Shown: piece after piece, positions 25,293-33,517 of the stretch | Position numbering within the stretch: position 1 is the stretch's first letter | How the letters are laid out: the number at the start of each line of letters is the position of its first letter | Assembly (NCBI GenBank): GCA_020402865.1 | Contig: JADBYT010000002.1 | Span: 62,001 to 126,000, forward strand | Source: Bacteroidota bacterium | GTDB taxonomy: Bacteria; Bacteroidota; Bacteroidia; Palsa-965 | DNA: 64,000 nucleotides | Reading direction: 5' to 3' | The notes under the pieces: model-generated | What the model saw: only the letters and a program-made list of their open reading frames with translations | The model's database searches: none | Told to the model about the DNA's origin: nothing | Program-made: the position numbers and the translations under genes

Positions 25293-25910
25293 CAACACAG
25301 AGCGAGGAACAGAGCGAGAGCGATGTTCCTCGTTTTTCTTTTCTTTTCTTCGCTCTCATTCTCCTTCTCGCTCTAAGTTTTTCGCTCTCTTTCTCCAACT
25401 CGCTCTGCTTTTCTTCGCTCTCTTTCTCCTTCTCGCTCTGAGTTTTCGCTCTATGTTGTCCCCATATCAAATTTCGATGGCCTTATATACAACACAGAGC
25501 GAGGAACAGAGCGAGAGCGATGTTCCTCGTTTTTCTTTTCTTCGCTCTCGCTCTGCTTCTCGCTCTGTTTTTTTCGCTCTCTTTCTCCAACTCGTTCTGC
25601 TTTTCTTCGCTCTCTTTCTCCTTCTCGCTCTAAGTTTTTCGCTCTCGTTCTCCAACTCGCTCTGCTTTTCTTCGCTCTCTTTCTCCTTCTCGCTCTGAGT
25701 TTTTGCTCTCTTTCTCCTTCTCGCTCTGAGTTTTTCGCTCTCATTCTCCTTCTCGCTCTGAGTTTTTCGCTCTCATTCTCCTTCTCGCTCTAAGTTTTTC
25801 GCTCTCGTTCTCATACTCGCTCTGCTTTTCTTCGCTCTCATTCTCCTTCTCGCTCTGAGTTTTCGCTCTATATTGTCCCCATATCAAATTTCGATGGCCT
25901 TTTATGCATT
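25291..25910. repeat. Pyrimidine-rich low-complexity tract with two duplicated blocks
   Basis: About 0.6 kb of imperfect (TCTC/TTCTC/GCTCT) units on the plus strand, with variants such as CTCGCTCTGAGTTTTTCGC. The block TACAACACAGAGCGAGGAAC occurs at 25291 and 25488 (197 bp apart), the first copy starting at the last bases of tRNA-Leu. A second block GCTCTATGTTGTCCCC and following bases occurs near 25448 and 25865 (417 bp apart). ORFs here (such as 25258-25744 minus strand) only encode Arg/Glu/Lys/Ser repeats and are not genes. Confidence 0.9.
25304..25345 (+). terminator. Hairpin plus T-rich tail after tRNA-Leu (first of two copies)
   Basis: CGAGGAAC and GTTCCTCG form a perfect 8-bp stem with a 14-base loop, followed by TTTTTCTTTTC. 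The same unit recurs at 25501-25542. Confidence 0.6.
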
Positions 25911-25975
25911 GAGCCAAAATCCGGGTTAGCTTTATTGATGTAATCAAACGAAACATTGATTTAAAAATAAATAGA

Positions 25976-26323
25976 ATGCCGTTCAACGAAAAAATATCCG
26001 ACCGCATCCGTGAGGCATTAATGAACCAGGCACATGTAGAGGAGAAGTATATGTTTGGCGGCGTGTGTTATATGGTTAATGGTAAGATGTGTGTGGGTGT
26101 GGTTGGCGATGAAATGATGTGCCGTATTGATCCGGGAAAAGAAGCAGAAGCCCTTTCAAAAAACGGATGCCGTCTCATGGACTTTACCGGCCGGCCAATG
26201 AAAGGCTATGTGTATGTAGATAATTCGGGGATGAAAACAAAGGCTGAGTTTGATTACTGGATCAACCTCTGCCTTGCATTTAACGAAACTGCGAAAGCTG
26301 CGGTAAAAAAGAAAAAGAAGTAA
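25976..26323 (+). CDS. TfoX/Sxy N-terminal domain protein
   Basis: A 115-residue protein matching the stand-alone TfoX N-terminal domain: VEEKYMFGGVCYMVNGKMCVGV near residues 22-43, DEMMCRIDPGKEAEAL, and MKGYVYVDNSGMKTKAEFDYW. In gamma-proteobacteria TfoX promotes competence gene expression with CRP; Bacteroidota homologues are short and of uncertain role. It ends in a lysine-rich tail. It stands alone after the repeat tract and converges on the broken HxlR gene. Confidence 0.8.
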   Translation: MPFNEKISDRIREALMNQAHVEEKYMFGGVCYMVNGKMCVGVVGDEMMCRIDPGKEAEALSKNGCRLMDFTGRPMKGYVYVDNSGMKTKAEFDYWINLCLAFNETAKAAVKKKKK

Positions 26324-26696
26324 TCAATTTCGGCCTGTGATGCGCTTGCGGTGTTTCTCTCCCCATTTATATAATTCGCCGATAAGAGGCTTTAATGTTT
26401 GGCCATAGGGCGTGAGTCTGTATTCCACACACAGGCTGCGTATCATACACCGTGCGCGAAACAAGTTCGTTTATTTCCAGATCCTTCAGTTCTTTCGAAA
26501 GTACCTTCGCCGTAATTCCCGGTATATCGCGCACAAGCTGGTTAAATCGTTTTTTATTAAAGCTGAGCGCCAGAATAATCTGCAGTTTCCATTTTCCGCT
26601 CAGTATATCCAGCGCATCTTTTACGGGCAGCATCTTTATTCTGCATTCGTGTGAACTATGCGGAGCCTGCCTTTCGCAAATGTTGTCTTTTTTCAT
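26324..26696 (-). pseudogene. HxlR-family regulator, frameshifted near its C-terminus
   Basis: The N-terminal 75 residues are an intact HxlR winged helix (CRIKMLPVKDALDILSGKWKLQIILAL, then GITAKVLSKELKDLEINELVSRTVYDTQPV). At the tract (CA)4, positions 26426-26433, the frame slips: it continues as GIQTHALW and stops early at 26367. Adding one CA unit restores QPVCVEYRLTPYGQTLKPLI and a stop at 26324, giving a normal 124-residue protein. So one dinucleotide has been lost, or a sequencing error lies here. ATG 26696 was chosen since a -7 box at 26703-26710 overlaps the longer TTG start. It is divergent from the DoxX-like gene it probably controls. Confidence 0.7.
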
Positions 26697-26702
26697 CACC
26701 TT

Positions 26703-26710
26703 CAAAAGTA
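26703..26710 (-). promoter_or_regulatory. -7 box TACTTTTG of the HxlR gene
   Basis: Minus-strand TACTTTTG, six bases ahead of ATG 26696. Four TACC motifs (26746, 26757, 26775, 26782) lie in the divergent spacer and may be part of an operator; this is speculative. Confidence 0.45.
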
Positions 26711-26822
26711 CATCTGATTGGGTTTGCTTTCTATATGATAGTAGTTACCTTTTGGATACCAGTTTCTTTTTTGCTACCAGTTACCATTTGTAAACCGAAG
26801 CCTTACCATCAGCCACACCGCA

Positions 26823-26830
26823 TACATTTG
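26823..26830 (+). promoter_or_regulatory. -7 box TACATTTG of the DoxX-like gene
   Basis: Consensus box 25 bp ahead of ATG 26856, facing the HxlR gene. Confidence 0.5.
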
Positions 26831-26855
26831 CTTCATAAACCAAACGCTTTTATTC

Positions 26856-27209
26856 ATGAACGATAAGACAAAACGAATCATATCAATCATATTGGGTGTA
26901 GTCCCCTCACTCATGCTGCTTATGAGTGCTGCAATGAAATTAGCAAAAGCCGAGCCGGTTTTTACCGGTTTAACAAAAGCAGGTTTTGGCGACAAGATAC
27001 TGCTGCTTGGCCTTGTTGAGCTTGTGTCAGTGGCGCTTTTTCTGATTCCTAAAACATGGAAAATTGGCTTTCTGCTTTTGTGCGGCTATCTCGGTGGAGC
27101 CATGTCAATTGAAATTGCCGGTGGTCAGTTTCCGGTTGCAGGCGTATTGCTGGCAGTGTGCTGGGTTTCGGCCTACCTGCGTGATCGCAGCATGTTTGCA
27201 ATAGGGTGA
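26856..27209 (+). CDS. DoxX-like membrane protein
   Basis: A 117-residue protein with four hydrophobic helices: IISIILGVVPSLMLLMSAAMKL, KILLLGLVELVSVALFLIP, IGFLLLCGYLGGAMSIEIAG and VAGVLLAVCWVSAYL. The small size and the GLVELV...LFLIPKTWKIG order fit the DoxX/DoxD-like family of redox-linked inner-membrane proteins. HxlR regulators commonly neighbour such genes. It ends in a strong bidirectional terminator shared with the AbiEii gene. Confidence 0.75.
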   Translation: MNDKTKRIISIILGVVPSLMLLMSAAMKLAKAEPVFTGLTKAGFGDKILLLGLVELVSVALFLIPKTWKIGFLLLCGYLGGAMSIEIAGGQFPVAGVLLAVCWVSAYLRDRSMFAIG

Positions 27210-27221
27210 TTTATGTTTATT

Positions 27222-27256
27222 AAAAAGCCGGACAGCTTTTGTGTGTCCGGCTTTTT
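27222..27256. terminator. Bidirectional terminator between DoxX-like and AbiEii genes
   Basis: 13-bp perfect arms AAAAAGCCGGACA and TGTCCGGCTTTTT with a nine-base loop. It serves the plus-strand gene and closes the minus-strand operon; the AbiEii stop codon lies at its edge. Confidence 0.92.
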
Positions 27257-27911
27257 AGCGGGCTGTGTTTTTGAAGTCTGTAAGATCCAGTTTGATCAGC
27301 TCCCAATACTTTCCGCGCAGACAATCAGGTTCAAAATCATTATCGGCTGCGGAAAAGTCTGTGAATTTTTCAATAAGTAAATCCCGGTTATGGGAATATG
27401 GATATCGCTGCTGATGCAGTTCGAGCATGCCTGTGAAGGAATACTCTTCATGCAATTCATGGATATCCCAAAAATCTTTTTTCCTGCCGCCACGCTGAAT
27501 CACGTCCATCTTCATGGCAATGATTTCTGCTACACTTGCAAGCCTCACTCCTTTTGAGAGTACAGGGGGAAATATGAATGGATCTGTAGAATAGTATAAA
27601 TCAATTTTCAACAACTCGTTTTCTGCATGCCCTGCAAAGTACGACTTCCCCATCCCCACAATATTGTTACCTCCCGGGTCGATATGTGTAAACTTCTCGC
27701 GCAGAAAATTTTCAAGTACATCAAAGTTTACACTTCCGTACAGCGCATCCGTAAACAAATCAATATCAACCGACATTCTGTGTCCGCGCAGTAAACTCAA
27801 TGCCGTGCCTCCCACAAGCCTGAATGAGTCGAATTCCGGTGCGTCCATCAGCATGCGGAGCGTACTTTTCAGCAGTGGCGAAACGGTATTATAATGAAGT
27901 TTAATGCTCAT
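27255..27911 (-). CDS. AbiEii/AbiGii-type nucleotidyltransferase toxin
   Basis: A 218-residue protein with the nucleotidyltransferase motif RLVGGTALSLLRGHRMSVDIDLFTD (GG then DxD, residues 34-60) and a helical C-terminal part, VAEIIAMKMDVIQRGGRKKDFWDIHEL, typical of the AbiEii toxin family. AbiEii proteins act in type IV toxin-antitoxin and phage-abortive systems by transferring nucleotides, probably to tRNA. ATG 27911 overlaps the antitoxin stop by 11 bp, so the two are coupled. The product is likely neutralised by the HTH protein encoded just before it. Confidence 0.8.
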   Translation of the reverse strand: MSIKLHYNTVSPLLKSTLRMLMDAPEFDSFRLVGGTALSLLRGHRMSVDIDLFTDALYGSVNFDVLENFLREKFTHIDPGGNNIVGMGKSYFAGHAENELLKIDLYYSTDPFIFPPVLSKGVRLASVAEIIAMKMDVIQRGGRKKDFWDIHELHEEYSFTGMLELHQQRYPYSHNRDLLIEKFTDFSAADNDFEPDCLRGKYWELIKLDLTDFKNTAR

Positions 27912-28356
27912 TTTTCCCCAGCACGGAATCAATGGCCGTTTGCCCGTAATAGTTAATTATTGCTTGCTTTTCCGCATCATTACCCCGTTCAAAAACACGT
28001 TTTATAATTGCCGCTTTGTTTTTCTCCCAATCAATGAGATCAAAGCGTGTATCCCAAAAGAGTACAGCCCGGAGTTTGGTAGTAAGCGGGTGCGTTTTTG
28101 CCTGCTCACGTTTTAAACGGGCAATTTCATAATAGACCTGAAGCATCATGAAGTAACCTTCCTCGAAACCCAATGCCGACTCTATTTTTAAGGCAAGCGC
28201 GGTATTCATGCCTCGCCGGCCTTTGGTAATAGCCGTAATGGTTTGAGGAAATTCCTGCAACGAAAGCGCAAAACGGCCTTTCGCTATTTTGCGCTTTTTC
28301 AGCTCCCGGTCTAAAATAATACCTGGATGAATACCTGATAATTTGATTGTTTGCAT
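27901..28356 (-). CDS. HigA/XRE-type antitoxin of the AbiEii pair
   Basis: A 151-residue HTH protein: HPGIILDRELKKRKIAKGRFALSLQEFPQTITAITKGRR (XRE helices 1-4) and LKIESALGFEEGYFMMLQVYYEI as in HigA antitoxins. The C-terminal RAVLFWDTRFDLIDWEKNKAA is family-specific. It should bind DNA to repress its own promoter and counter the overlapping toxin. ATG 28356 is supported by a -7 box nine bases upstream, so the longer ORF start at 28392 is rejected. Confidence 0.8.
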   Translation of the reverse strand: MQTIKLSGIHPGIILDRELKKRKIAKGRFALSLQEFPQTITAITKGRRGMNTALALKIESALGFEEGYFMMLQVYYEIARLKREQAKTHPLTTKLRAVLFWDTRFDLIDWEKNKAAIIKRVFERGNDAEKQAIINYYGQTAIDSVLGKNEH

Positions 28357-28365
28357 TTCCACACC

Positions 28366-28373
28366 CAAAAATA
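28366..28373 (-). promoter_or_regulatory. -7 box TATTTTTG of the antitoxin-toxin pair
   Basis: Minus-strand TATTTTTG, nine bases ahead of ATG 28356, immediately downstream of a palindrome at 28380-28393. Confidence 0.5.
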
Positions 28374-28379
28374 AGCAAA

Positions 28380-28393
28380 TTTGTTTAAACAAA
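28380..28393. promoter_or_regulatory. Palindrome TTTGTTTAAACAAA, likely antitoxin operator
   Basis: Perfect 14-bp palindrome six bases upstream of the -7 box, overlapping the expected -33 position. An HTH antitoxin binding here would block its own promoter; inferred. Confidence 0.5.
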
Positions 28394-28441
28394 AATACTT
28401 ATACCTTATCAATAGTGTAATAAATTGAAAATCATAAGCAT

Positions 28442-28485
28442 AAAAGCCAGTGGCGATGTCTTTTGAAACATCGCCACTGGCTTTT
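28442..28485. terminator. Bidirectional terminator downstream of asnS
   Basis: 18-bp perfect arms, AAAAGCCAGTGGCGATGT and its complement, with an eight-base loop and T-rich tails on both strands. Confidence 0.93.
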
Positions 28486-28501
28486 TCGGTATAATTTCAG
28501 C

Positions 28502-29926
28502 TTAAAACTCCGCGTTCTTCGGTGTGCGTGGGAACGGAATCACATCGCGGATGTTGGTCATGCCGGTAACAAACAGCAGTAAACGCTCGAAACCGAGGCC
28601 GAAGCCGCTGTGCGGGCAGGTACCGAACTGACGTGTTTCGAGGTACCACCAAAGCGATTCTTCGGGAATGCCTTGTTCTTTCACACGCGCGTGCAGGAGT
28701 TCGTAGTTTTCCTCGCGTTGCGAACCACCAATAATTTCGCCGATCCACGGGAACAGAATATCCATGGCGCGTACGGTTTTACCATCGGGGTTTTGCTTCA
28801 TGTAGAAGGCTTTGATGGCTTTGGGATAATTGATCACAATTACCGGTCCGCCGAAATGTTCCACAAGAAAGTTCTCATGTTCTTTCTGCAAATCCTTGCC
28901 CCAGCCGGGCTCGTACTCGAATGGTTTTTTGGCGTGTGTGGCAATGAGCACATCAACGGCATCGGTATAGGTGATGCGTGTAAACGGCTTGCCTACTACC
29001 GATTGCAGACGGGCCAGCAGTTTATCATCATATGTATCGTTGAGGAACTGTACATCTTCGGCGCAGTTGTCGAGCGCATACTGTACGAGGTATTTCAGCA
29101 TTTCCTCGGCCAGGTTCATGTTGTCGTCAATGTCGTAAAACGCCATTTCGGGCTCAATCATCCAGAACTCGGCCAGGTGGCGCGGGGTGTTTGAGTTTTC
29201 GGCGCGGAATGTGGGGCCGAATGTATAAATGAGTCCGAGGCCCATGGCACCGAGTTCACCTTCGAGCTGGCCCGATACGGTGAGGTTGGTTTCCTTACCA
29301 AAGAAATCCTGCTCGAAGTCGATGTGGCCTGCTTCGGTTTTCGGCAGATTGTGCAGGTCCAGCGTGGTTACACGGAACATTTCGCCTGCACCCTCGGCAT
29401 CGGAGCCGGTAATGATGGGCGTGTGCAGGTTGAAGAAGCCGCGGTCGTTGAAAAACTTGTGGATGCCGAAGCTCATGTGGTGGCGAATGCGCAGCACCGC
29501 GCCAAATGTATTGGTGCGCGGACGCAGGTGCGCTTTTTCACGCAGAAACTCAAGCGGCAGCGTAACCGGCTTTTTGTCTTTACTGTCCTGCCCGCGTTTT
29601 TGCAGCGGATAGGTTTCAGCGTCGCAGTCGCCAAGAATTTCAATGCTGGCGGCTTGTATCTCTGAACTCTGGCCCTTGCCCTGCGAAGCCACAAGCAAAC
29701 CAGTAACGCTGATGCAGGCACCAGTGGCACCGGCACGTTTCAACAAGGCTTCATCAAACTTATTGGTATCGGCCACCACCTGAATGTTCCGTATCGTGGA
29801 GCCATCATTCACATGAATAAATTGTACATATTTATTGCCGCGCGCACTGCGCACCCAGCCCATTACAGTTACTTCACGGTCAAGTTCTGCCGATTGCAGA
29901 AGCTCTTTTACTTTCGTATGTATCAT
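28502..29926 (-). CDS. asnS: Asparaginyl-tRNA synthetase
   Basis: A 474-residue class IIb enzyme charging tRNA-Asn. The N-terminal OB-fold ([22 protein letters not shown]) binds the anticodon; the catalytic part begins at [25 protein letters not shown] (motif 1), [21 protein letters not shown] (motif 2) and [22 protein letters not shown] (motif 3). The total length is normal. It reads from 29926 towards a strong terminator, leaving a 355-bp spacer to the tetR gene on the other side. Confidence 0.97.
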   Translation of the reverse strand: MIHTKVKELLQSAELDREVTVMGWVRSARGNKYVQFIHVNDGSTIRNIQVVADTNKFDEALLKRAGATGACISVTGLLVASQGKGQSSEIQAASIEILGDCDAETYPLQKRGQDSKDKKPVTLPLEFLREKAHLRPRTNTFGAVLRIRHHMSFGIHKFFNDRGFFNLHTPIITGSDAEGAGEMFRVTTLDLHNLPKTEAGHIDFEQDFFGKETNLTVSGQLEGELGAMGLGLIYTFGPTFRAENSNTPRHLAEFWMIEPEMAFYDIDDNMNLAEEMLKYLVQYALDNCAEDVQFLNDTYDDKLLARLQSVVGKPFTRITYTDAVDVLIATHAKKPFEYEPGWGKDLQKEHENFLVEHFGGPVIVINYPKAIKAFYMKQNPDGKTVRAMDILFPWIGEIIGGSQREENYELLHARVKEQGIPEESLWWYLETRQFGTCPHSGFGLGFERLLLFVTGMTNIRDVIPFPRTPKNAEF

Positions 29927-30040
29927 TATTGAAAAGAATTACAGGCCGCAAAAATCGGAAATTTCAGCCTTGCCGCAGCATTTCTTCCGTTTTGCATTTT
30001 CATTTCCCCGCTTTTTCTCAGGCCGGATACATGAAATACT

Positions 30041-30060
30041 ACTGACAAACCCTTGTCAGT
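30041..30060. promoter_or_regulatory. Perfect 8+4+8 inverted repeat, candidate TetR operator
   Basis: ACTGACAA and TTGTCAGT around ACCC. This is the size and symmetry of TetR-family operators; it lies in the spacer shared by asnS and the tetR-efflux operon. Confidence 0.5.
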
Positions 30061-30257
30061 ACCTCTTCTTTAATTTGAGCCATGAAACAAAAGAGCACAA
30101 AAAATGTTTCCTGTGTGTATGTGTTGCAACCCGGAAAATTTTAATGTTTCTAAAGTTTCCATTGTAATGTCCAATAAATCAGTGATTTAAATTAATTCCA
30201 TGTCTTCCACAGGTAAAAAAACAGACAAAGAAACTCCGGGAATGAAAAAAGTTTCCA

Positions 30258-30265
30258 TAGTTTTG
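30258..30265 (+). promoter_or_regulatory. -7 box TAGTTTTG of the tetR-efflux operon
   Basis: Consensus box 16 bp ahead of ATG 30282. Confidence 0.5.
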
Positions 30266-30281
30266 CGCCGTGATCTCAGAA

Positions 30282-30896
30282 ATGGAACCTAAAGACAAGA
30301 TTCTGGCAGCCTCTTTCGAGCTGTTCTCGCGCTATGGTATCAAAAGCGTGACAATGGACGATATAGCAAAGCATCTGTCCATGTCGAAAAAAACGATTTA
30401 TCAGTATTTCCGCGATAAAAGTGAAGTGGTGCACCTGCTCATGGAAAAGGAAATTGAACACGACATCAAAAACTTCACACACATCTCGGGGAATTCGAAA
30501 AATGTGGTGGAGGAAGTGTTTATGCACATGAAACAGATGCACCAGATACTGGCAAACATCAATCCGAACATGTTTTACGACCTTAAAAAGTATCACCCGC
30601 AATCGTGGCAGCTGTTTCAAAAGTTTAAGTCAGACTTTATGCTTGTGCAGGTTAAGTCCACACTTCAGCGCGGCATTGACCAGGGGCTTGTGCGCAGCGA
30701 TATCAATGTGGATGTGATGGCAAGGCTGCGCATGGAGGAAATTGATATAGGGTTTAATCCTGACGTATTTCCGTTTGATAAGTTCAGGATTATTGATGTG
30801 CAGCTTTCGCTGGCCGAGCATTTTCTCTACGGAATCTGTACACTCAAGGGGCACAAGCTGATAAATAAACACCGGCAAATTATCGAGGAAGAATAA
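30282..30896 (+). CDS. TetR-family transcriptional regulator of the efflux operon
   Basis: A 204-residue repressor. The N-terminal HTH is KILAASFELFSRYGIKSVTMDD then IAKHLSMSKKTIYQYFRDK, the classic TetR pattern; the C-terminal ligand-binding helical domain follows (VEEVFMHMKQMHQILA, FMLVQVKSTLQRGIDQGLV). ATG 30282 (MEPKD) is preferred to GTG 30270. It precedes tolC by 59 bp on the same strand and probably represses tolC-adaptor-RND expression until a drug or metabolite binds. The inducer cannot be told. Confidence 0.9.
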   Translation: MEPKDKILAASFELFSRYGIKSVTMDDIAKHLSMSKKTIYQYFRDKSEVVHLLMEKEIEHDIKNFTHISGNSKNVVEEVFMHMKQMHQILANINPNMFYDLKKYHPQSWQLFQKFKSDFMLVQVKSTLQRGIDQGLVRSDINVDVMARLRMEEIDIGFNPDVFPFDKFRIIDVQLSLAEHFLYGICTLKGHKLINKHRQIIEEE

Positions 30897-30955
30897 AATA
30901 ATTCACACTATATAACAGACTACACATTACCAACCGCTTCAATAATTCAATCAAT

Positions 30956-32314
30956 ATGACAACTCAAACAAAATGGCTTACCGGTTTGCTCTTGCTGCTT
31001 ACCACCGCAGGCGTATTGCAGGCACAACCGCAGCCGTCGGGACAGTCTTACAGCTTTACGCTGCAGCAGGCTGTTGATTTTGCGATGTCGAATCAAAACA
31101 CCGTGCGCAACGCACAGCTCGATGAGAAAGCTGCGCATTATAAGGTGAATGAGATTATCGGTATCGGCCTTCCGCAGGTTAGCGGAAGTTTTCAGTTTCA
31201 GGATTTTGTAGAACTGCCCACCTCGCTGCTTCCGGCCGAAATATTCGGCGGCCCTCCGGGATCCTTTATTCCGGTACAGTTTGGTGTGAAGTATAACGCC
31301 ACCGCATCCGTATCGGCCCAGCAGCTGCTTTTCAGCGGCAGTTACTTTCTGGGTGTGCAGGGCGCAAAAGTGTATCAGGAACTGGCCCGCAAAAACACGG
31401 TGCGTACCCGCATCGAAGCTACGGCCGATGTGACCAAAGCCTACTACACCGTGCTTGTGAACAAAGAGCGAAAAGCCCGGCTCGAAGCCAACCTCGCCCT
31501 GCTCAAAAAGCTCATGGAAGATACAAAAGCCCTTAACCAGAATGGCTTTGTGGAAAAAATAGACGTGGACCGCGCTACGGTGAGCTATAACTCGCTCGCC
31601 ATTGAAGTGCAAAATGTTCAGCGTTTGCTCGATCTGGGCATGGTGCTGCTCAAGTATCAGATGGGCATGGATCAAACATCCGCACTCACACTCACCGACG
31701 ACCTTTCGAAGCTCACCTTCTCGCAGCCGCAGCCCAACATGCTCAGGTACAACGACCGGGTTGAGTACCAGTTGCTTGATCTTCAGCTGCGCGGCAGCCT
31801 GCTTACCATGCGCGCCGAGCGTATGGGATACCTGCCCACAATCGCTTTTTTTGCAAGTGTTCAGGCACAGGCACAGCGCAATAAGTTTGATTTCTTCGAC
31901 AGCAACAGCCAGCGCTGGTATCCCATCGGTATCATCGGGTTGCAGGTAAACGTTCCCATTTTCGACGGCGGCCAGCGCCACTTCCGTATTCAGCAGGCGC
32001 GTGTGAGCATGATGAAAGCGCAGAATGACATGCTGTTCATTCAGCAAACCATCGACCTGCAGGTGGCCTCGGCGCGCGTTACGCTCGAAAACAGCACCGC
32101 CACGCTCGATATACGCAAAGCCAACATGGACCTTGCACAGGGCGTGTATGATGTGGCCCGCAAAAAATACGAGCAGGGTGTGGGCTCAAACCTTGAAGTG
32201 ATGGTGGCCCAAACTTCACTCACCGATGCCCAGGCCGAATACTACGATGCACTCTACGCCGCAGTAATCGCCAAAGTGGATTACGACAAGGCGATGGGCA
32301 CACTCACAAAATAA
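30956..32314 (+). CDS. TolC-family outer-membrane efflux channel
   Basis: A 452-residue channel protein with signal peptide (MTTQTKWLTGLLLLLTTAGVLQAQ). Two homologous halves of long helices plus strands are visible: FTLQQAVDFAMSNQNTVRNAQ and LQQTIDLQVASARVTLEN, each with the family's PQVSGSFQFQDF and VPIFDGGQRHFRIQQARVS-type strand segments. It forms a trimeric exit duct joined to the adaptor and pump encoded next. Part of one operon with tetR upstream and the MFP 37 bp downstream. Confidence 0.93.
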   Translation: MTTQTKWLTGLLLLLTTAGVLQAQPQPSGQSYSFTLQQAVDFAMSNQNTVRNAQLDEKAAHYKVNEIIGIGLPQVSGSFQFQDFVELPTSLLPAEIFGGPPGSFIPVQFGVKYNATASVSAQQLLFSGSYFLGVQGAKVYQELARKNTVRTRIEATADVTKAYYTVLVNKERKARLEANLALLKKLMEDTKALNQNGFVEKIDVDRATVSYNSLAIEVQNVQRLLDLGMVLLKYQMGMDQTSALTLTDDLSKLTFSQPQPNMLRYNDRVEYQLLDLQLRGSLLTMRAERMGYLPTIAFFASVQAQAQRNKFDFFDSNSQRWYPIGIIGLQVNVPIFDGGQRHFRIQQARVSMMKAQNDMLFIQQTIDLQVASARVTLENSTATLDIRKANMDLAQGVYDVARKKYEQGVGSNLEVMVAQTSLTDAQAEYYDALYAAVIAKVDYDKAMGTLTK

Positions 32315-32351
32315 TTTCCCACACACACTACAAAGCAACCAACCCGTTATT

Positions 32352-33479
32352 ATGAAACATTACATATTCATTTTCAGTGCTGCACTTTTCCTCGCTGCAT
32401 GCGGCGAACAAAAGGATCCTGCGCAGAAACTGAAAGACGAAATCAGTACCAAAAAAGGTGAAATGAGCAAACTTCAGGGCGAAATTGCAAGCCTCGAAGC
32501 CGATCTGCTTAAACTCGATCCTAACGCAGCCAAGAAAGGAAAAGCCGTACAGCTGCTTACACTTCAGCCTACCACGTTTGTACATTCAATCGACATTCAG
32601 GGCCGTGTGGATGCAGAAGAAAGTGTAACCGTTGGGCCGCAAATGCCCGGCATGGTAAAGCGTGTACTTGTACAGCCCGGCGACCGTGTAGCCGCAGGCC
32701 AGCTGCTCGCTGAACTTGATGCGGATGCCATGGTGCAGCAGCTTGGCGCACTTAAAATACAGCGCGATCTGACCAAACAAATTTTCGATCGTCAGCGCAA
32801 CTTGTGGGATCAGAAAATCGGTACCGAAGTACAGTTTCTGCAAGCTAAAGCCAGCTACGAAGCCGTAGATAAACAAGTTTCCGCACTGGAAGAACAGATT
32901 GATATGGCCCGTATCAAGGCACCAATGGCTGGTGTGGTTGATAATGTAGGCCTCAAAGTGGGCGAAATGGCAAGCCCCGGTTTTACAACCATTCTCATTG
33001 TAAACGGCAGCAAACTCCGCGTGAAAGGCGAAGTGGCCGAAGGCTATGTAGCAAAAGTGAAGGCCGGAAATGCAGTAACCATCGAACTTCCCGATGCCGG
33101 TAAAACCATTGATGCCAATGTAACTTATGCCGGTCGCATCATCAACAAACTCAACCGCACATTCAACGTGGAAGTAGCTATCCGCCCCGATGCGGATGTA
33201 GTGCCCAACATGGTTGCCGTGATGAAGATCGAAGACTACCGCAAAGACAACCAGATTGTGGTTCCCCTCTCGTGCATCCAGCAGGGTTCTGACGGAAAGA
33301 GTTTTGTGTTTGTAGCAAAGTCGAATGGAAAAACAGTTGTGGCCGAGCGCCGCGAAGTAACCTATTCCATGACCTACAACGGCAAAGCACAAATTGACAG
33401 CGGACTTGCAGCCGGCGATCAGGTGGTTACCGAAGGATATGCCGAACTCAACAGTGGCGACGAAATTTCGGGTAAATAA
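32352..33479 (+). CDS. RND efflux adaptor (membrane fusion) lipoprotein
   Basis: A 375-residue periplasmic adaptor. A lipoprotein signal (MKHYIFIFSAALFLAAC) anchors it. Residues about 25-60 form a coiled coil (ISTKKGEMSKLQGEIASLEADLLK). The barrel-sandwich/lipoyl parts are VTVGPQMPGMVKRVLVQPGDRVAAG and MARIKAPMAGVVDNVGLKVGE, and the beta barrel is in KLRVKGEVAEGYVAKVKAG. It bridges the RND pump and TolC. Gene order tetR-tolC-adaptor-pump is typical of multidrug export operons in Bacteroidota. Confidence 0.93.
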   Translation: MKHYIFIFSAALFLAACGEQKDPAQKLKDEISTKKGEMSKLQGEIASLEADLLKLDPNAAKKGKAVQLLTLQPTTFVHSIDIQGRVDAEESVTVGPQMPGMVKRVLVQPGDRVAAGQLLAELDADAMVQQLGALKIQRDLTKQIFDRQRNLWDQKIGTEVQFLQAKASYEAVDKQVSALEEQIDMARIKAPMAGVVDNVGLKVGEMASPGFTTILIVNGSKLRVKGEVAEGYVAKVKAGNAVTIELPDAGKTIDANVTYAGRIINKLNRTFNVEVAIRPDADVVPNMVAVMKIEDYRKDNQIVVPLSCIQQGSDGKSFVFVAKSNGKTVVAERREVTYSMTYNGKAQIDSGLAAGDQVVTEGYAELNSGDEISGK

Positions 33480-33517
33480 GCACACGGCAATTTCTCTGCC
33501 TACAAAGACATACTACT

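Larger units (their letters stand above)
29927..30281. other. Divergent asnS-tetR spacer with a TetR-like operator
   Basis: About 0.35 kb with no gene. It holds the 20-bp inverted repeat ACTGACAA, ACCC, TTGTCAGT at 30041-30060 and the tetR -7 box at 30258. AAGTTTCCAT recurs near 30153 and 30249. The asnS promoter should be at the left end, but I found no exact box there. Confidence 0.45.

Noticed and set aside
25258-25744. Several ORFs rich in Arg, Glu, Lys and Ser in the repeat tract
   Set aside because: Low-complexity DNA yields open frames by chance on the purine-rich strand; no start signals or protein-like composition.
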